Shown here: piece by piece, positions 10,555-19,046 of the stretch | Position numbering within the stretch: the stretch's first letter is position 1 | Layout: the number at the start of each line of letters is the position of its first letter | Source of the DNA: Aquamicrobium sp. | GTDB lineage: Bacteria; Pseudomonadota; Alphaproteobacteria; Rhizobiales; Rhizobiaceae | DNA length: 64,000 nt | Direction: 5' to 3' | Assembly (NCBI RefSeq): GCF_023954335.1 | Contig: NZ_JAMLIE010000002.1 | Coordinates: 1-64,000 of the forward strand | Program-made: the position numbers and the translations under genes | Notes under the pieces: generated by a model | What the model was told of the DNA's origin: nothing | Database searches by the model: none | The model's input: only the letters and a program-made list of their open reading frames with translations

Positions 10555-11304
10555 GTTTCCTATCGAAACGCTAACATTTGAGATCGGTATTGACGATTCC
10601 GGGACAGTAAAGGACGAACTCGAGTGCAGTGCGGGCCGCTCTATAAAAATTAGCCCGGGCCGTATCGAGATTAGATGCATAAATGAAAGGCAAGGTCAGC
10701 CTAGAGAAACCCATAATATCCAAATTGACCGGGTGAAGGGCATCTACAGCAGCACTCGATATTTGGGCGACAATTTCCTTCAAGAGATTGCTTATCTTGG
10801 CACATGCCAAGTCGTGGAGCGCAAGTTTTAGTCAGCGCCACAAGTCGCCGGGGACCAACGGTATATGGGAACTGAGGGCGTTCGGGGATGCGCTTGATGC
10901 CGTCATCTGCGCATGGGTTGGCATCTGCGCACTCGAAGATCGCGCGATACCCTATGGCGATGATGATGCTGCAATCTGGATACCTACCGCAAAAGAGAAT
11001 GTGGGGCGATCCGGCTCATAACCGCACCTCGCCGCGCAATACGAGCGCCGTGTTTGGATTTGGGCGGGGGATTGCCCCGGCAGTTTATGCACAGGCGGCG
11101 CTATCTCGGATCGAAGTGTCGTGCATTCCACGCCGCAGGCGTACGCAATCTCCATGCGGCGAGTTTTGAAAACCAGCACCAACGTGTCACACCACAGTCA
11201 CAACGGGCCTTCGATTTGCGACCGTCCGCTTGCAACACCTTGAGCGTCGAGTTAGGATCGGCGCCGATAAGCGCATGAAACTGCAATGCAATTTTGTGGG
11301 TGGA
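10555..11304. other. Relic DNA between IS21 and the prophage attachment site
   Basis: Composition is less GC-rich than the surroundings. The only recognisable coding signal is a DUF429 tail fragment at 10,788-11,021. A 79-codon leftward frame (10,571-10,810, TTG start) has no recognisable domain. Nothing else is supported in 11,022-11,304. Confidence 0.4.
10788..11021 (+). pseudogene. DUF429 predicted nuclease, C-terminal fragment
   Basis: The frame reads FGDALDAVICAWVGICALED, then DDDAAIWIPTA. This matches the conserved C-terminal end of DUF429 RNase-H-fold proteins (D-A-hydrophobic-C-A-hydrophobic, then the terminal I-W-hydrophobic-P). The N-terminal two-thirds is absent, and there is no ATG or ribosome site. 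Confidence 0.45.
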
Positions 11305-11350
11305 TGGTGGGCGTGACAGGGATTGAACCTGTGACCCCTACGATGTCAAC
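11305..11350 (-). other. Prophage attachment site: 3' half of tRNA-Val(GAC)
   Basis: Read on the minus strand this is anticodon loop TTGACAT, stem strand CGTAG, variable GGGTC, T arm ACAGG-TTCAATC-CCTGT, acceptor CACGCCC and CCA. The expected 5' half is missing, and similarity to a tRNA stops just before the anticodon loop. An integrase gene lies 129 bp away on the right. This is the classic junction left when a phage integrates in a tRNA 3' end: the host is to the left, and the rebuilt complete tRNA should lie at the far, unseen prophage end on the minus strand. Confidence 0.8.
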
Positions 11351-11478
11351 ATCGTTCCCTTGCCGGAATAGCGCGGAACTCTGGGAAAAGAGCACTATGT
11401 CCGGGACCGTTTTCGGCACAGCTTCATGTTTCGTTCCCTGTTTTCAGGTTCATTGTGCCAGAGATCACTATGTGCCCC

Positions 11479-12462
11479 TCAGATGGCCAGGCTGTCCGCG
11501 AGTTTGCGTAGGTGAGTGGGCGAATAGCGCGCATAGACCTTGGTCGTGGTCTTCACGTCGTCATGGCCGAGAAACTGCGCAATCTCGTGCATAGAATGGC
11601 CGTCTTCAGCCAGCCAGACAGCCGCACTATGGCGAAGCATGTGCGGTGACACGTCAGGGCGATTGATGGCCTCCCCGGCCGCCTTCAGACCCTTCTTGAT
11701 CGACTTGACCTGCTTGCCGGCCCACTCGATCACAAAGGGCGACAGCGCCCCTTTCTTCGCTTCCTCCAAGGCTTCGTAGAGCCGATCATTCATCGGCACG
11801 GTGGCGCGCCCCTTGCGCCGCTGCTTGTCGAAAGGGTTGCGCAACTGGATCATACGTCGGTCGAAATCGACGCGATCCCACGTCAGTTGCATCGCGGCCT
11901 CGTTGCGCGCTCCGGTCCCCACCATGAGCATGATCGCCAACCGGACGTGCGGCACGTTCGCCGCGTCGATCAGTGCCCGCGCCTCATCCTTTGTCAGGTG
12001 CGCGTCCTTCGGCTCAGGCTTGGTTGGACGCTCGATGGCCGGGGCCTTGTCGATCAACTCGTGCCGCTCGGCCCAAAGCAGGACCATGCGCAAATGGCCC
12101 AATTCGGTATGGATCGTACCGTCCTTGATCCCGGCCTTCCGGCGCGCTTCGATATGAGCGCGGCAATCAGCTATCGTGATGGCGTCGGCCTCCATCGGGC
12201 CGAAACGGCTTTCGAGTGCCCGCCACGTAAACTTCATCGTTCCGACAACGGCGCGGCCGGCCATATCGGTTTCGTAGCCTTTCCAAAGATCGGCTACCGT
12301 CTTGCCTCTCGGGCGCGTGAGTTGTGCGTATCGAGCCGGGGCGCGGCGCTCCGCTTCTTGGCGGTCATCTGTTCCAAGTCGATAACGTCGCCGGATGCCT
12401 TCGGCGTCATCCCATGTGAGGACGAACTCGCCTCGTAGTCGAGTGATGCGCCATCCTGGCAT
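11479..12462 (-). CDS. int: Prophage tyrosine integrase
   Basis: 327 residues. The catalytic set is visible: R186 in GTGARNEAAMQLTW, H274-x-x-R277 in HMLRHSAAVW, H300 in FLGHDDVKTT and nucleophile Y310. Residues 1-50 resemble an arm-binding domain and about 53-140 the SAM-like core-binding domain. It lies next to the tRNA-Val att core, which it should recombine. Its start overlaps about 170 bp of the xis gene in another frame, as in other rhizobial phages. Confidence 0.93.
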   Translation of the reverse strand: MPGWRITRLRGEFVLTWDDAEGIRRRYRLGTDDRQEAERRAPARYAQLTRPRGKTVADLWKGYETDMAGRAVVGTMKFTWRALESRFGPMEADAITIADCRAHIEARRKAGIKDGTIHTELGHLRMVLLWAERHELIDKAPAIERPTKPEPKDAHLTKDEARALIDAANVPHVRLAIMLMVGTGARNEAAMQLTWDRVDFDRRMIQLRNPFDKQRRKGRATVPMNDRLYEALEEAKKGALSPFVIEWAGKQVKSIKKGLKAAGEAINRPDVSPHMLRHSAAVWLAEDGHSMHEIAQFLGHDDVKTTTKVYARYSPTHLRKLADSLAI

Positions 12463-12617
12463 TCGATGCTCTCCACGACTTCTTTGCTGATGCGCAGCAG
12501 CTTGCCCAGCCGGAAGGCAGGCAACTCCCCGCGCTCAATCATGAGCCGAATTTTCCGTTCGGAGCAAGCCCAGCGCTCGGCAAGCGTGGCTGGCGTGTAT
12601 ACGGCCGCCCTGCTCAT
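12294..12617 (-). CDS. xis: Excisionase-like HTH protein
   Basis: 107 residues. Residues 1-52 form a MerR/excisionase-type winged helix (TPATLAERWACSERKIRLMI, ELPAFRLGKLLRISKEVVES). The tail past residue about 55 is low-complexity and shares DNA with the integrase start in a different frame. It sits directly ahead of int and probably controls integration direction. Confidence 0.75.
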   Translation of the reverse strand: MSRAAVYTPATLAERWACSERKIRLMIERGELPAFRLGKLLRISKEVVESIECQDGASLDYEASSSSHGMTPKASGDVIDLEQMTAKKRSAAPRLDTHNSRAREARR

Positions 12618-12811
12618 GTCCTGCCTCCGGGGCGGGTGGAGCGGCGGATTGCCTGCTCACGCACAAATGACGGATCGTCCTTGTAGGGGCTGATGCCTGT
12701 TCCGGCGCAAATGTGGCATCTTTCACGGTAGAAGCCGTCGCTTCTGAACCAGGACCGGGAGAGGAGCCACCATCCTGTCCCGCCGCACGAAATGCACTTC
12801 GGTCCGCTCAC
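12614..12811 (-). CDS. Small zinc-finger protein
   Basis: 65 residues from a GTG start. Two Cys pairs, CISCGGTGWW and CHICAGTGIS, form a DnaJ-like CxxCxGxG arrangement likely to bind one zinc. It overlaps xis by 4 bp (ATGA) and belongs to the leftward early operon. Confidence 0.65.
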   Translation of the reverse strand: MSGPKCISCGGTGWWLLSRSWFRSDGFYRERCHICAGTGISPYKDDPSFVREQAIRRSTRPGGRT

Positions 12812-13002
12812 CTCTCCCCTCCCTTGCTTGTGGCGAGGGCTTGGCGGCCGGCTTGTGTGATCCAGTAGTTCGTGCCTTCCTGCTCGATCAGGCCGTCACC
12901 TTTCAGGAACTCCAAGGAGGCTGACATCGCAGCACCCCACGGTACAGAAGGGCCGCCGTCCATCATGCGCAGGATCGAAATCTCATAGGCTGTCAGCTTC
13001 AT
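12808..13002 (-). CDS. Small winged-helix-like protein
   Basis: 64 residues (MKLTAYEISILRMMDGG...). The pattern YEISILRMM...LEFLKGDGLIEQEGTNYWITQAG resembles a winged helix with a wing strand pair. Its overlaps with both neighbours imply coupled translation. Role unknown. Confidence 0.6.
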   Translation of the reverse strand: MKLTAYEISILRMMDGGPSVPWGAAMSASLEFLKGDGLIEQEGTNYWITQAGRQALATSKGGER

Positions 13003-13349
13003 GCCTTCCTCCCGAGGGCGCGGGCGAGGCGATCACCTTCCGCGCTCCATTCGTTTCGATTGGCGATTTCCACGATGCGCCGCACGTCTGCGACTTCATC
13101 CGGGCTGAGGATGCGGTCATCAGGACCGGCAAGTCGGACACCAGTTGCGTTAAGGGCGGCAACAATGGCTAATGCGGCAATCTCACACTCGCCAGTGGAT
13201 GCATCTGGGTAGCATGTATCGCGATGTGCTCGCCTGAACTCCTGCGCAATAATCTCCCGTGCGTCAGCCACAGTAGATTGAGCGCATCCGCATGAATGCG
13301 GGTGGCCGTAGCAGTTGGTTGGATGGTGTGGGCAAGGGCACTCGCTCAT
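12999..13349 (-). CDS. Hypothetical early phage protein
   Basis: 116 residues from ATG 13349. A Cys/His-rich start (CPCPHHPTNCYGHPHSCGC) is followed by a helical region. The DTCYPDASTGECEIAALAIV segment is typical of small rhizobial phage proteins. Function unknown. Coupled to the flanking genes. Confidence 0.6.
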   Translation of the reverse strand: MSECPCPHHPTNCYGHPHSCGCAQSTVADAREIIAQEFRRAHRDTCYPDASTGECEIAALAIVAALNATGVRLAGPDDRILSPDEVADVRRIVEIANRNEWSAEGDRLARALGRKA

Positions 13350-14059
13350 CTTCCTGCCTCCATAGCGGCCTTGATGGCGGCGCGTATCGCGGCGCGGATG
13401 TCGCACTCGCGAATGAACGACGCCTTGCCGTCACCATTGTTGTACAGGTGATACTTCACGGCCCTCACGGCCGCCTCGACCATCTCATCCGTCACCGCCT
13501 GTTCTGAGGGGCGGGTGGATCGCTGGCTGATGAATGTGAGGATGCGTGCTGCGTTCTCGCGGGCGCGGGCTTGAACGTCGGATGGCTGCAACCGCACGTA
13601 ACCGTTGCCACGATAGCCGTCATCTTTTTCGTGTTCCGGCCATGACGCTCCAGTTACAGGGTCAAGATCGAAGTCGAACTCGCTGCAAAGGAATGCCGCA
13701 AGTTCTTCCACCGCATTCTGCCTTCCTTCCGGTGCGGCTGGCTCAAGGGCGAGCGTCGAATGAGCAGGATGTGTCGTATCTGCGTAGATGCTGGCTACGA
13801 TAGCGTCTGCGTCAGCCCATGCCTTCTCTGTACCATGTTCGGCCTCGTAGTGGCCGCCGTCGCGATGGATACGAGCTAGTAGGCTCGATAGCCGTTCTTC
13901 TGTGATCCGCTTTGCTTCGAGCACCTTCACCGCGCCTGTGCGGGAGAGGGCTTCGGCTTCAGCTTCGGGCATGCGGAAGCGGTCGCACATGATGTCGAAC
14001 ACTTCCTGAGCGGTGCGGTTCTCGATGCCGATTATCGGGCGCGTCAGATCACTCGCCAT
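13346..14059 (-). CDS. Hypothetical early phage protein
   Basis: 237 residues from ATG 14059 (MASDLTRPIIG). No domain recognised. The C-terminus is helical (EMVEAAVRAVKYHLYNNGD, RAAIRAAIKAAMEAGR). A longer open frame upstream is only the shadow of the next gene. It overlaps that gene by 11 bp. Confidence 0.6.
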   Translation of the reverse strand: MASDLTRPIIGIENRTAQEVFDIMCDRFRMPEAEAEALSRTGAVKVLEAKRITEERLSSLLARIHRDGGHYEAEHGTEKAWADADAIVASIYADTTHPAHSTLALEPAAPEGRQNAVEELAAFLCSEFDFDLDPVTGASWPEHEKDDGYRGNGYVRLQPSDVQARARENAARILTFISQRSTRPSEQAVTDEMVEAAVRAVKYHLYNNGDGKASFIRECDIRAAIRAAIKAAMEAGR

Positions 14060-14603
14060 TCTCGCCTCCCTGTGCTTCGAGGGCGCGGCGGGCGGCTTGA
14101 GCAAAACCAGAAAGGTGTTCGGCAAACGCAAGATATGTGTCGCGTTCGGCGGGCGTGCATTTATCAGCGCCCTCCCTCGCGGCGGTTGCAGACTTCGAGA
14201 GTTGCTCCGCGACCTGTTCCAGCGCCTTGTTAGCCTCGGCAAGCTGGGCTTCGGCGTATTCGGCGCGCTCTCGCTCCTGATTACGCTGGACAATCGCGTT
14301 GGCGACGTGATCGTCAATAAAAGCAGCGAGCGGGACTTCTCCGGCATAGAGCGTTTCACGAATAGCATGCAGGGCTGCGCCCGCCATATCGCCGTCCGCG
14401 TCATTCCATTTTGCTACTGCTTCATCCCTCTCCGCCCGTACCGCTGCCAGTTCCGCATCCTTCGCGGCGAGGGCGGTGGACATGGTTTCAAATTCGTCTG
14501 CAATCCTCGCAAGCATCGAGCGCGATACGGTCACGCCGTTACGCACGTGCAGCATCAAGCGGCCATCCGCAATCGCACGAAGTTCAGAGGCCCTGTCACT
14601 CAT
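14049..14603 (-). CDS. Coiled-coil early phage protein
   Basis: 184 residues, mostly helical with strong heptads at 45-65 (AKDAELAAVRAERDEAV) and 108-135. It resembles the 'Ead/Ea22-like' accessory proteins of temperate phages in form only. Overlaps both neighbours. Confidence 0.6.
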   Translation of the reverse strand: MSDRASELRAIADGRLMLHVRNGVTVSRSMLARIADEFETMSTALAAKDAELAAVRAERDEAVAKWNDADGDMAGAALHAIRETLYAGEVPLAAFIDDHVANAIVQRNQERERAEYAEAQLAEANKALEQVAEQLSKSATAAREGADKCTPAERDTYLAFAEHLSGFAQAARRALEAQGGENGE

Positions 14604-14917
14604 TGCACAATCTCCACTTTTGCATCTGGAGACAGGCGGTGCGAAACGCCGCTTTCATCAACCATGATTTCGATAGGCATTTCCTTGATTTGCCAAAGTT
14701 CGACGGCGGCAATGGCTTCCTCGTCGCCGCTTTTCAGCGCCGCGCCGCAATAGACGAACACCTCAGCGATACTGTCCATCAAGGCTCCAGGCGATCTAGC
14801 ACGGACCTTGCTTGCAACGGCGGCGATCTGATCATCTGTCCAGTCGCCCACCACATCGCGGATGTGCGCGGTAAATTCGGCCCATAGCGCCGGGTTGTCT
14901 TTTCGGAGGGATGCCAT
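14600..14917 (-). CDS. Hypothetical early phage protein
   Basis: 105 residues (MASLRKDNPALWAEFTAHI...), helix-rich N-half and strand-rich C-half. ATGA overlap with the downstream gene. No recognised family. Confidence 0.6.
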   Translation of the reverse strand: MASLRKDNPALWAEFTAHIRDVVGDWTDDQIAAVASKVRARSPGALMDSIAEVFVYCGAALKSGDEEAIAAVELWQIKEMPIEIMVDESGVSHRLSPDAKVEIVQ

Positions 14918-15078
14918 CAGTCGTCTTCCTCCACGGAGACAGCCTCAGCATCGTCAACGTCATTCCAACCAAGAACGATGTCACAAGCCTTGTCCTCGGC
15001 CTCGCTTTCATCGCGGGCGTATATCGTCAGTTTTTCCTGTCGCTTGGTGGTGTATTCAACCGTCACGATGTATTTCAT
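14917..15078 (-). CDS. Small acidic protein
   Basis: 53 residues from ATG 15078: MKYIVTVEYTTKRQEKLTIY followed by an acidic tail (WNDVDDAEAVSVEEDD). It has a small beta-alpha fold look. The upstream part of the open frame is HNH-gene shadow. Confidence 0.55.
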   Translation of the reverse strand: MKYIVTVEYTTKRQEKLTIYARDESEAEDKACDIVLGWNDVDDAEAVSVEEDD

Positions 15079-15442
15079 TTTGGGGTATCTCCTGGAATAG
15101 GGGGCGGGGTGCCTGATAGGGATGCCGCGACTGCTTCGATTGCTTCTGTCGTGCCGCAAGCTTCGAGGACGGACGCTTGGCCCCGGTGTGCTTGGCTTCG
15201 CGGCGCTTCGCCTCGTTGATGGCGGGGCGGTCCTGTTTGTGCGTCTTCTGCTTGTGGCAGGCGATATGAGCCGGGCGCAGGTTCTCGTCGCTGTCGTCGC
15301 GGGTTAGCTCCCAAGCGATGACATGCTCGATCTCCCAAGCCTCGCGAACCCCGTCGATCTTCTGCTTGCAGATATGGCAGGTGCCATTATTCGCGGCGAA
15401 AATGCGCGCACGGTCCTTGTATGTAAAGCGGCGACGGGCCAT
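15056..15442 (-). CDS. HNH endonuclease
   Basis: 128 residues from ATG 15442. The HNH/zinc fold reads CHICKQKI, then WEIEHVIAWELTRDDSDEN, then LRPAHIACHKQK: paired CxxC motifs around the catalytic His and Asn. A basic tail follows. It may assist recombination or be a free-standing homing-type nuclease. It is embedded in the leftward operon between two small genes. Confidence 0.75.
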   Translation of the reverse strand: MARRRFTYKDRARIFAANNGTCHICKQKIDGVREAWEIEHVIAWELTRDDSDENLRPAHIACHKQKTHKQDRPAINEAKRREAKHTGAKRPSSKLAARQKQSKQSRHPYQAPRPLFQEIPQNEIHRDG

Positions 15443-15633
15443 CACCACCCCTTCAATTCAATCTCAGCGCGGAGCATGTCGCGACGAGCATCAGCCAGGC
15501 TGCCGAGCAGCGGACGCCATGCCTGCTTGCTTTTGCGCCTGTGGTCGATCTGGCGTGACAGGGTGGCCACGCGGGCTTTCGCGGCTTCGAGATTGCGACG
15601 GGCACGGTGGCGGCGGATGAGGCGGATAATCAT
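15442..15633 (-). CDS. Small basic coiled protein
   Basis: 63 residues, very basic (MIIRLIRRHRARRNLEAAK), predicted to be a single long helix. It overlaps the HNH start by one base and the 51-residue gene upstream by four. Confidence 0.5.
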   Translation of the reverse strand: MIIRLIRRHRARRNLEAAKARVATLSRQIDHRRKSKQAWRPLLGSLADARRDMLRAEIELKGW

Positions 15634-15785
15634 GCTGCCCTCCTGATCGCGTTACCGCTGGTAATCATCTGAAATCCATCCTCGAACACGACGCGGATGC
15701 TGTTCATCTTGCCGCGCGCCGTGACGGCGCATCGCTGGCCCTTGCGGCCTTGCCGGTGCCAGAAATAGACGTAGGGGAAGGTCAT
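15630..15785 (-). CDS. 51-residue phage protein (SH3-like)
   Basis: The minus-strand frame MTFPYVYFWHRQGRKGQRC, then RGKMNSIRVVFEDGFQMITS and a basic end, is open from ATG 15785 to TGA 15630. The small beta-barrel pattern (YVYFWHRQGRKG...VVFEDGF) recurs in rhizobial phages. It sits with 4-bp overlaps between two genes, which supports translation. Confidence 0.6.
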   Translation of the reverse strand: MTFPYVYFWHRQGRKGQRCAVTARGKMNSIRVVFEDGFQMITSGNAIRRAA

Positions 15786-16204
15786 GCCGCCGCTCTCCGC
15801 TCACGCTCGGGAACCCAGCCATAAGTCTGCGCAAGCCATTTCTGCGCAGCTTCCAGAAACGCCACGAACTCCGGTTCTGCCATCTTGTCGAAGCTGATGG
15901 AGCCGGGGATTGCGACAGTCATACCATTTGGTAGCCGGATTAGATCGACAACGCCGGTTTCGAGCTTGATGACTTCGTGAAGCCGCTCCGGTGTCAGGGC
16001 GCATTCGGTCGCCGCCACCATTTCATGCAGCATCGCCCAATAAGCGCGATGACGGGCGACGTTGCGAAACTCCTTGACCTCGACGCGGACAAGCTGGCCG
16101 TTCGCAACACCGTCGAGTGCGCGAAGGTCCATATCCATATCTGGCACAAGCGCATTGCCGCGCCTGCGGAACGCATACACTGACTTCTCGGGCTTGCGGG
16201 CCAT
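15782..16204 (-). CDS. Phage protein of the DUF1367/NinB-like recombination group (tentative)
   Basis: 140 residues. The central WAMLHEMVAATECALTPERL and terminal AAQKWLAQTYGWVP resemble phage proteins found next to recombination genes. It is located just before the SSB-exonuclease-annealase set. The family name is tentative; the gene itself looks genuine. Confidence 0.55.
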   Translation of the reverse strand: MARKPEKSVYAFRRRGNALVPDMDMDLRALDGVANGQLVRVEVKEFRNVARHRAYWAMLHEMVAATECALTPERLHEVIKLETGVVDLIRLPNGMTVAIPGSISFDKMAEPEFVAFLEAAQKWLAQTYGWVPERERRAAA

Positions 16205-16276
16205 GTCTCTTTCCTCTCTTCCCCCGTCCTGCCGGTCTGTGACAGGACGGGGAGGGTGGCGCTTGGGAGGACGCGG

Positions 16277-16753
16277 TTAGAACGGAATCTCGTCGTCAAG
16301 CTCGCGCTGGTTGCCGTAGCTGCCGTGTGTGCGGCTATCGTCGCGGTCGTAACTGGTCGAGCGTTCCTGACGTGCGGGGCGCTGTTCGCGGTCGCCGTCA
16401 TCGCTGTTGCGGGTGTCGAGCATCTGCAATTCGCCACGGAACTTCTGGAGGACGACTTCGGTCGAGTAGCGGTCCTGGCCCTGCTGGTCCTGCCAACGAC
16501 GTGTTTGAAGCTGCCCGGCAACGAACACCTTGGACCCCTTACGAAGGTACTGTTCAGCGACCTTCGCCAGACCCTCGTTGAAGATCACGACGGATACCCA
16601 TTCGGTCTTTTCCTTCCGTTCGCCCGAAGTCTTGTCCCGCCATGTCTCAGAAACGGCGAGGCGAAGATTGACGACAGGATCACCACTGGAAAGCCTCCTG
16701 ACTTCCGGGTCGGCACCAAGGTTCCCGATGAACTCACAACGGTTCAGGCTCAT
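16277..16753 (-). CDS. ssb: Single-stranded DNA-binding protein
   Basis: 158 residues from ATG 16753: MSLNRCEFIGNLGADPEVR is the OB-fold start, followed by SVVIFNEGLAKVAEQYLRKG and FVAGQLQTRRWQDQQG. A disordered linker ends in the protein-interaction tail DDEIPF. It overlaps the YqaJ gene by 4 bp, forming a recombination module. Confidence 0.93.
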   Translation of the reverse strand: MSLNRCEFIGNLGADPEVRRLSSGDPVVNLRLAVSETWRDKTSGERKEKTEWVSVVIFNEGLAKVAEQYLRKGSKVFVAGQLQTRRWQDQQGQDRYSTEVVLQKFRGELQMLDTRNSDDGDREQRPARQERSTSYDRDDSRTHGSYGNQRELDDEIPF

Positions 16754-17370
16754 GCCGCCGCCCTTTCTTCGATGCCATAGTTTCGGATGCGCTCGACCAG
16801 CGCCGCCAACTCGTCGTTGAAGCGGTCGATCTCGTCGGAAAGCGTTTTGATGTATTCCTCGTCGCGATAGACGCGAACCGTCAAGACGGGGAGCTTGGGC
16901 CAGTATGAGCAAAAATCCCACCATTCACGCTCGGAAATCCAGAGATTGCCCTGCACCTGCGCCTTGTGTTCAGGCGGCAGGCGGTTGCGCTCCAGCCGGT
17001 CGATCTGGATATGAGGAAGGGCGGTCTTGATCTCCAGCCCGCCATTCGAGCCAACCAGACTGTCAGGCGAAGCCCCGCGATTGCCGTTGCGTATGAAGCC
17101 GACGCGCTGAATTTCGGCATCGTTGATGAAGGCGTAGGTTTCGCGGGCTTCATCCTCCATCGCGTTGCCGCGATCTGTGTGGACGTTGCCAAATTGCTCC
17201 GAAGGCTCTCCAGTCAGGATTTCGCCCGCCAGCTTGCGCATGTATTCGGAGCGGGTCTTGCCCTCGCCCTTCGCCATGACTGTAGCGAACTTGCTGGCGG
17301 TCGGGATTCCCGCGCGGGCCGCAAACCATTCGGGGCTGCCCTGCTCAAGATCGGTGAAAACCTGCATCAT
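16750..17370 (-). CDS. YqaJ-like viral recombinase (5'-3' exonuclease)
   Basis: 206 residues. Motifs of the lambda-exonuclease/YqaJ fold: GSPEWFAARAGIPTASKF at the N-terminus, RGNAMEDEARETYAF, SPDSLVGSNGGLEIKTALPH (metal-binding D, E-x-K) and PEHKAQVQGNLWISEREW. It should resect double-strand ends and pair with the ERF annealase encoded just upstream. Confidence 0.88.
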   Translation of the reverse strand: MMQVFTDLEQGSPEWFAARAGIPTASKFATVMAKGEGKTRSEYMRKLAGEILTGEPSEQFGNVHTDRGNAMEDEARETYAFINDAEIQRVGFIRNGNRGASPDSLVGSNGGLEIKTALPHIQIDRLERNRLPPEHKAQVQGNLWISEREWWDFCSYWPKLPVLTVRVYRDEEYIKTLSDEIDRFNDELAALVERIRNYGIEERAAA

Positions 17371-18125
17371 GGCTTCCTCCGACGCGCGTTCAGCACCTGC
17401 ACCGCTTTATCGAAATGTCTGGCCGGCAAGTCTGCGACCGCTTCAATTTTTGCCCACTCGCAAAACTTATCGACCGGCGTGCCCGTATCGCTAATGAGCG
17501 AAAGTAGTTGGTCTCGCTGCTCAATGGAGATGGTCGTCATGTCGGGGGGAGGGTTCCCGTCTGTATCGTCCTCGCCAACTGCCACGTTCCAGATATTCTT
17601 CATGAGATAACGCTGCCCGTAGGATGACGCTGCGCCGGTAGCGTGCGTCTTCGTCATCACGTCGCCCCCCTTTGCCCCTTTGCCGTCCGCCGGCATGTCT
17701 TTGTGATAGGTGCGAGTATGTCCGCCTGTGTGCGCGACATAGGCGAGACAGCGGATATGGTCAGGCTTCGGGGAACCGTCCTCATCGAAGCTGACGGAAA
17801 AGCCGTGCTTGGTGTAGATCGGGCGCAGCGCAGCATCGAGCTTGGCGTAGGTCGCATACTTGCTGCGCGTCTGCGTATTGGTGGCGTCAGCCGAGATTGC
17901 GCGCATTTCAGCCTGCGCTGCCTTCATGGCCTCGTTGAACGCTTGCTCCGCCTGCCGGCTAAGCTCGCGCTCCCGCATCGCCATCAGGCGCTCCATCTTG
18001 TCGAGGTCTACGTTCGGATCGCGGGCGGCTCGTTCGATGATTTGGAAGATGGCCGCACTTTCCGATGCAGGCGCGACGACTCCCCGGCTCTGCGGTTCCT
18101 GGATATCAAGCGCGGTGCTGGACAT
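17367..18125 (-). CDS. ERF-family single-strand annealing protein
   Basis: 252 residues. The ERF core reads AEQAFNEAMKAAQAEMRAI, SKYATYAKLDAALRPIYTKH, then TKTHATGAASSYGQRYLMKN. ATG 18125 is preferred to 18137 because the upstream ATGGAGAAC supplies the ribosome site. It overlaps the preceding small gene and is paired with the YqaJ exonuclease and SSB. Confidence 0.87.
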   Translation of the reverse strand: MSSTALDIQEPQSRGVVAPASESAAIFQIIERAARDPNVDLDKMERLMAMRERELSRQAEQAFNEAMKAAQAEMRAISADATNTQTRSKYATYAKLDAALRPIYTKHGFSVSFDEDGSPKPDHIRCLAYVAHTGGHTRTYHKDMPADGKGAKGGDVMTKTHATGAASSYGQRYLMKNIWNVAVGEDDTDGNPPPDMTTISIEQRDQLLSLISDTGTPVDKFCEWAKIEAVADLPARHFDKAVQVLNARRRKP

Positions 18126-18300
18126 GATGTTCTCCATCGGTGATGTCGAGAAACCGCCTCTGCGCCAGCTTGGCGAAGACAGGATCGGTCTCGAATTTGA
18201 TGATCTCGGTCAGAGCGGACAGCACCAGCTCTTTGCATGCATGCCTGTCGTCCAGAGAGGCGACAGCAAGAGCGAGTTCGGGGTCGGGGAGGAGGGTCAT
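18106..18300 (-). CDS. Small helical early protein
   Basis: 64 residues (MTLLPDPELALAVASLDDRH), all helix. It starts with ATGA overlap on the gene upstream and runs 20 bp into the ERF gene. Function unknown. Confidence 0.55.
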   Translation of the reverse strand: MTLLPDPELALAVASLDDRHACKELVLSALTEIIKFETDPVFAKLAQRRFLDITDGEHHVQHRA

Positions 18301-18473
18301 GGTGACGGCTCCGCTCCGAAAAACTCCAGGTCTTCCGCGATCAGGTCGAACACGTCACCGTATTCGAGGCCAAGGCGATCATGGATCAGCGCCCAATGCG
18401 CTCCATCGGGAAGGTCCAGTTCCTCAACTTCCTCGATAACGTCGCGGATTTCCTGCTTGGTCGGTTTGCTCAT
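18297..18473 (-). CDS. Small acidic early protein
   Basis: 58 residues: MSKPTKQEIRDVIEEVEELD then WALIHDRLGLEYGDVFDLIA. Acidic and helical. Both ends overlap neighbours by 4 bp, which is strong support for translation despite its size. Function unknown. Confidence 0.6.
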   Translation of the reverse strand: MSKPTKQEIRDVIEEVEELDLPDGAHWALIHDRLGLEYGDVFDLIAEDLEFFGAEPSP

Positions 18474-18841
18474 GGCTTGCCTTCTCCGTGACGGGCGAGG
18501 GCGGCGCGGACGTGGGCAAGGACTGCCATGGGGAGGCTCGCCGGGTCGCGAGGAACGTCTGGGCAGTTGTCGATCATCCCTTCGATGTCTTTCAGCGCAT
18601 CGACTAGATCGTCATGCGCATTGACCGCGCGGACGATGAAGGCGGCGTTGGCAGTCGCTTCGTCCAGTCCAAGCGGCGACTGTGCCGGCCATCCGTCTTT
18701 GCCTGGGATGCGCACCTGAGCGATAAGCGCGGCAGGGCGAATATCGGGATGCGTTCGCGTGATAACCTGCCAGTGCGAGCCGATAGCTGTCACATACCAA
18801 GGCCCCGGCGTTCTCTTGCTGAAATCGACCTTCTCACCCAT
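18470..18841 (-). CDS. Hypothetical early phage protein
   Basis: 123 residues from ATG 18841 (MGEKVDFSKRTPGPWYV). The opening resembles small phage proteins with a TPGPW motif, followed by NAAFIVRAVNAHDDLVDAL. Such proteins are common next to phage recombination genes. The role is unknown. Confidence 0.65.
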   Translation of the reverse strand: MGEKVDFSKRTPGPWYVTAIGSHWQVITRTHPDIRPAALIAQVRIPGKDGWPAQSPLGLDEATANAAFIVRAVNAHDDLVDALKDIEGMIDNCPDVPRDPASLPMAVLAHVRAALARHGEGKP

Positions 18842-19046
18842 TGTCTTCCTCCCCTCTGTTAGAGCGGGCGGGACGGCACCAATCGCAGCGACGTTCGCAA
18901 AGGTCGCAACCGCCTTCCGGGTCGATGCACGCGAATTCTTCGAAGCACGAGTAGACGATGCCCTCGCCGCCGCAGTTCGGGCAGGAGTTGTCATCCTCGT
19001 AGAAATCGATGCTGTCGAAATCGACAATTCGCGGGGTCCCGCTCAT
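18834..19046 (-). CDS. Small zinc-ribbon-like protein
   Basis: 70 residues from ATG 19046. Cys-rich: CPNCGGEGIVYSC, then CDLCERRCDWC. The acidic start is MSGTPRIVDFDSIDFYEDD. Probably metal-binding. Coupled on both sides. Confidence 0.6.
   Translation of the reverse strand: MSGTPRIVDFDSIDFYEDDNSCPNCGGEGIVYSCFEEFACIDPEGGCDLCERRCDWCRPARSNRGEEDNG

Noticed and set aside
10571..10810. Leftward 79-codon frame as a gene
   Set aside because: TTG start without a ribosome site, no domain, in a relic region; left within the region description.
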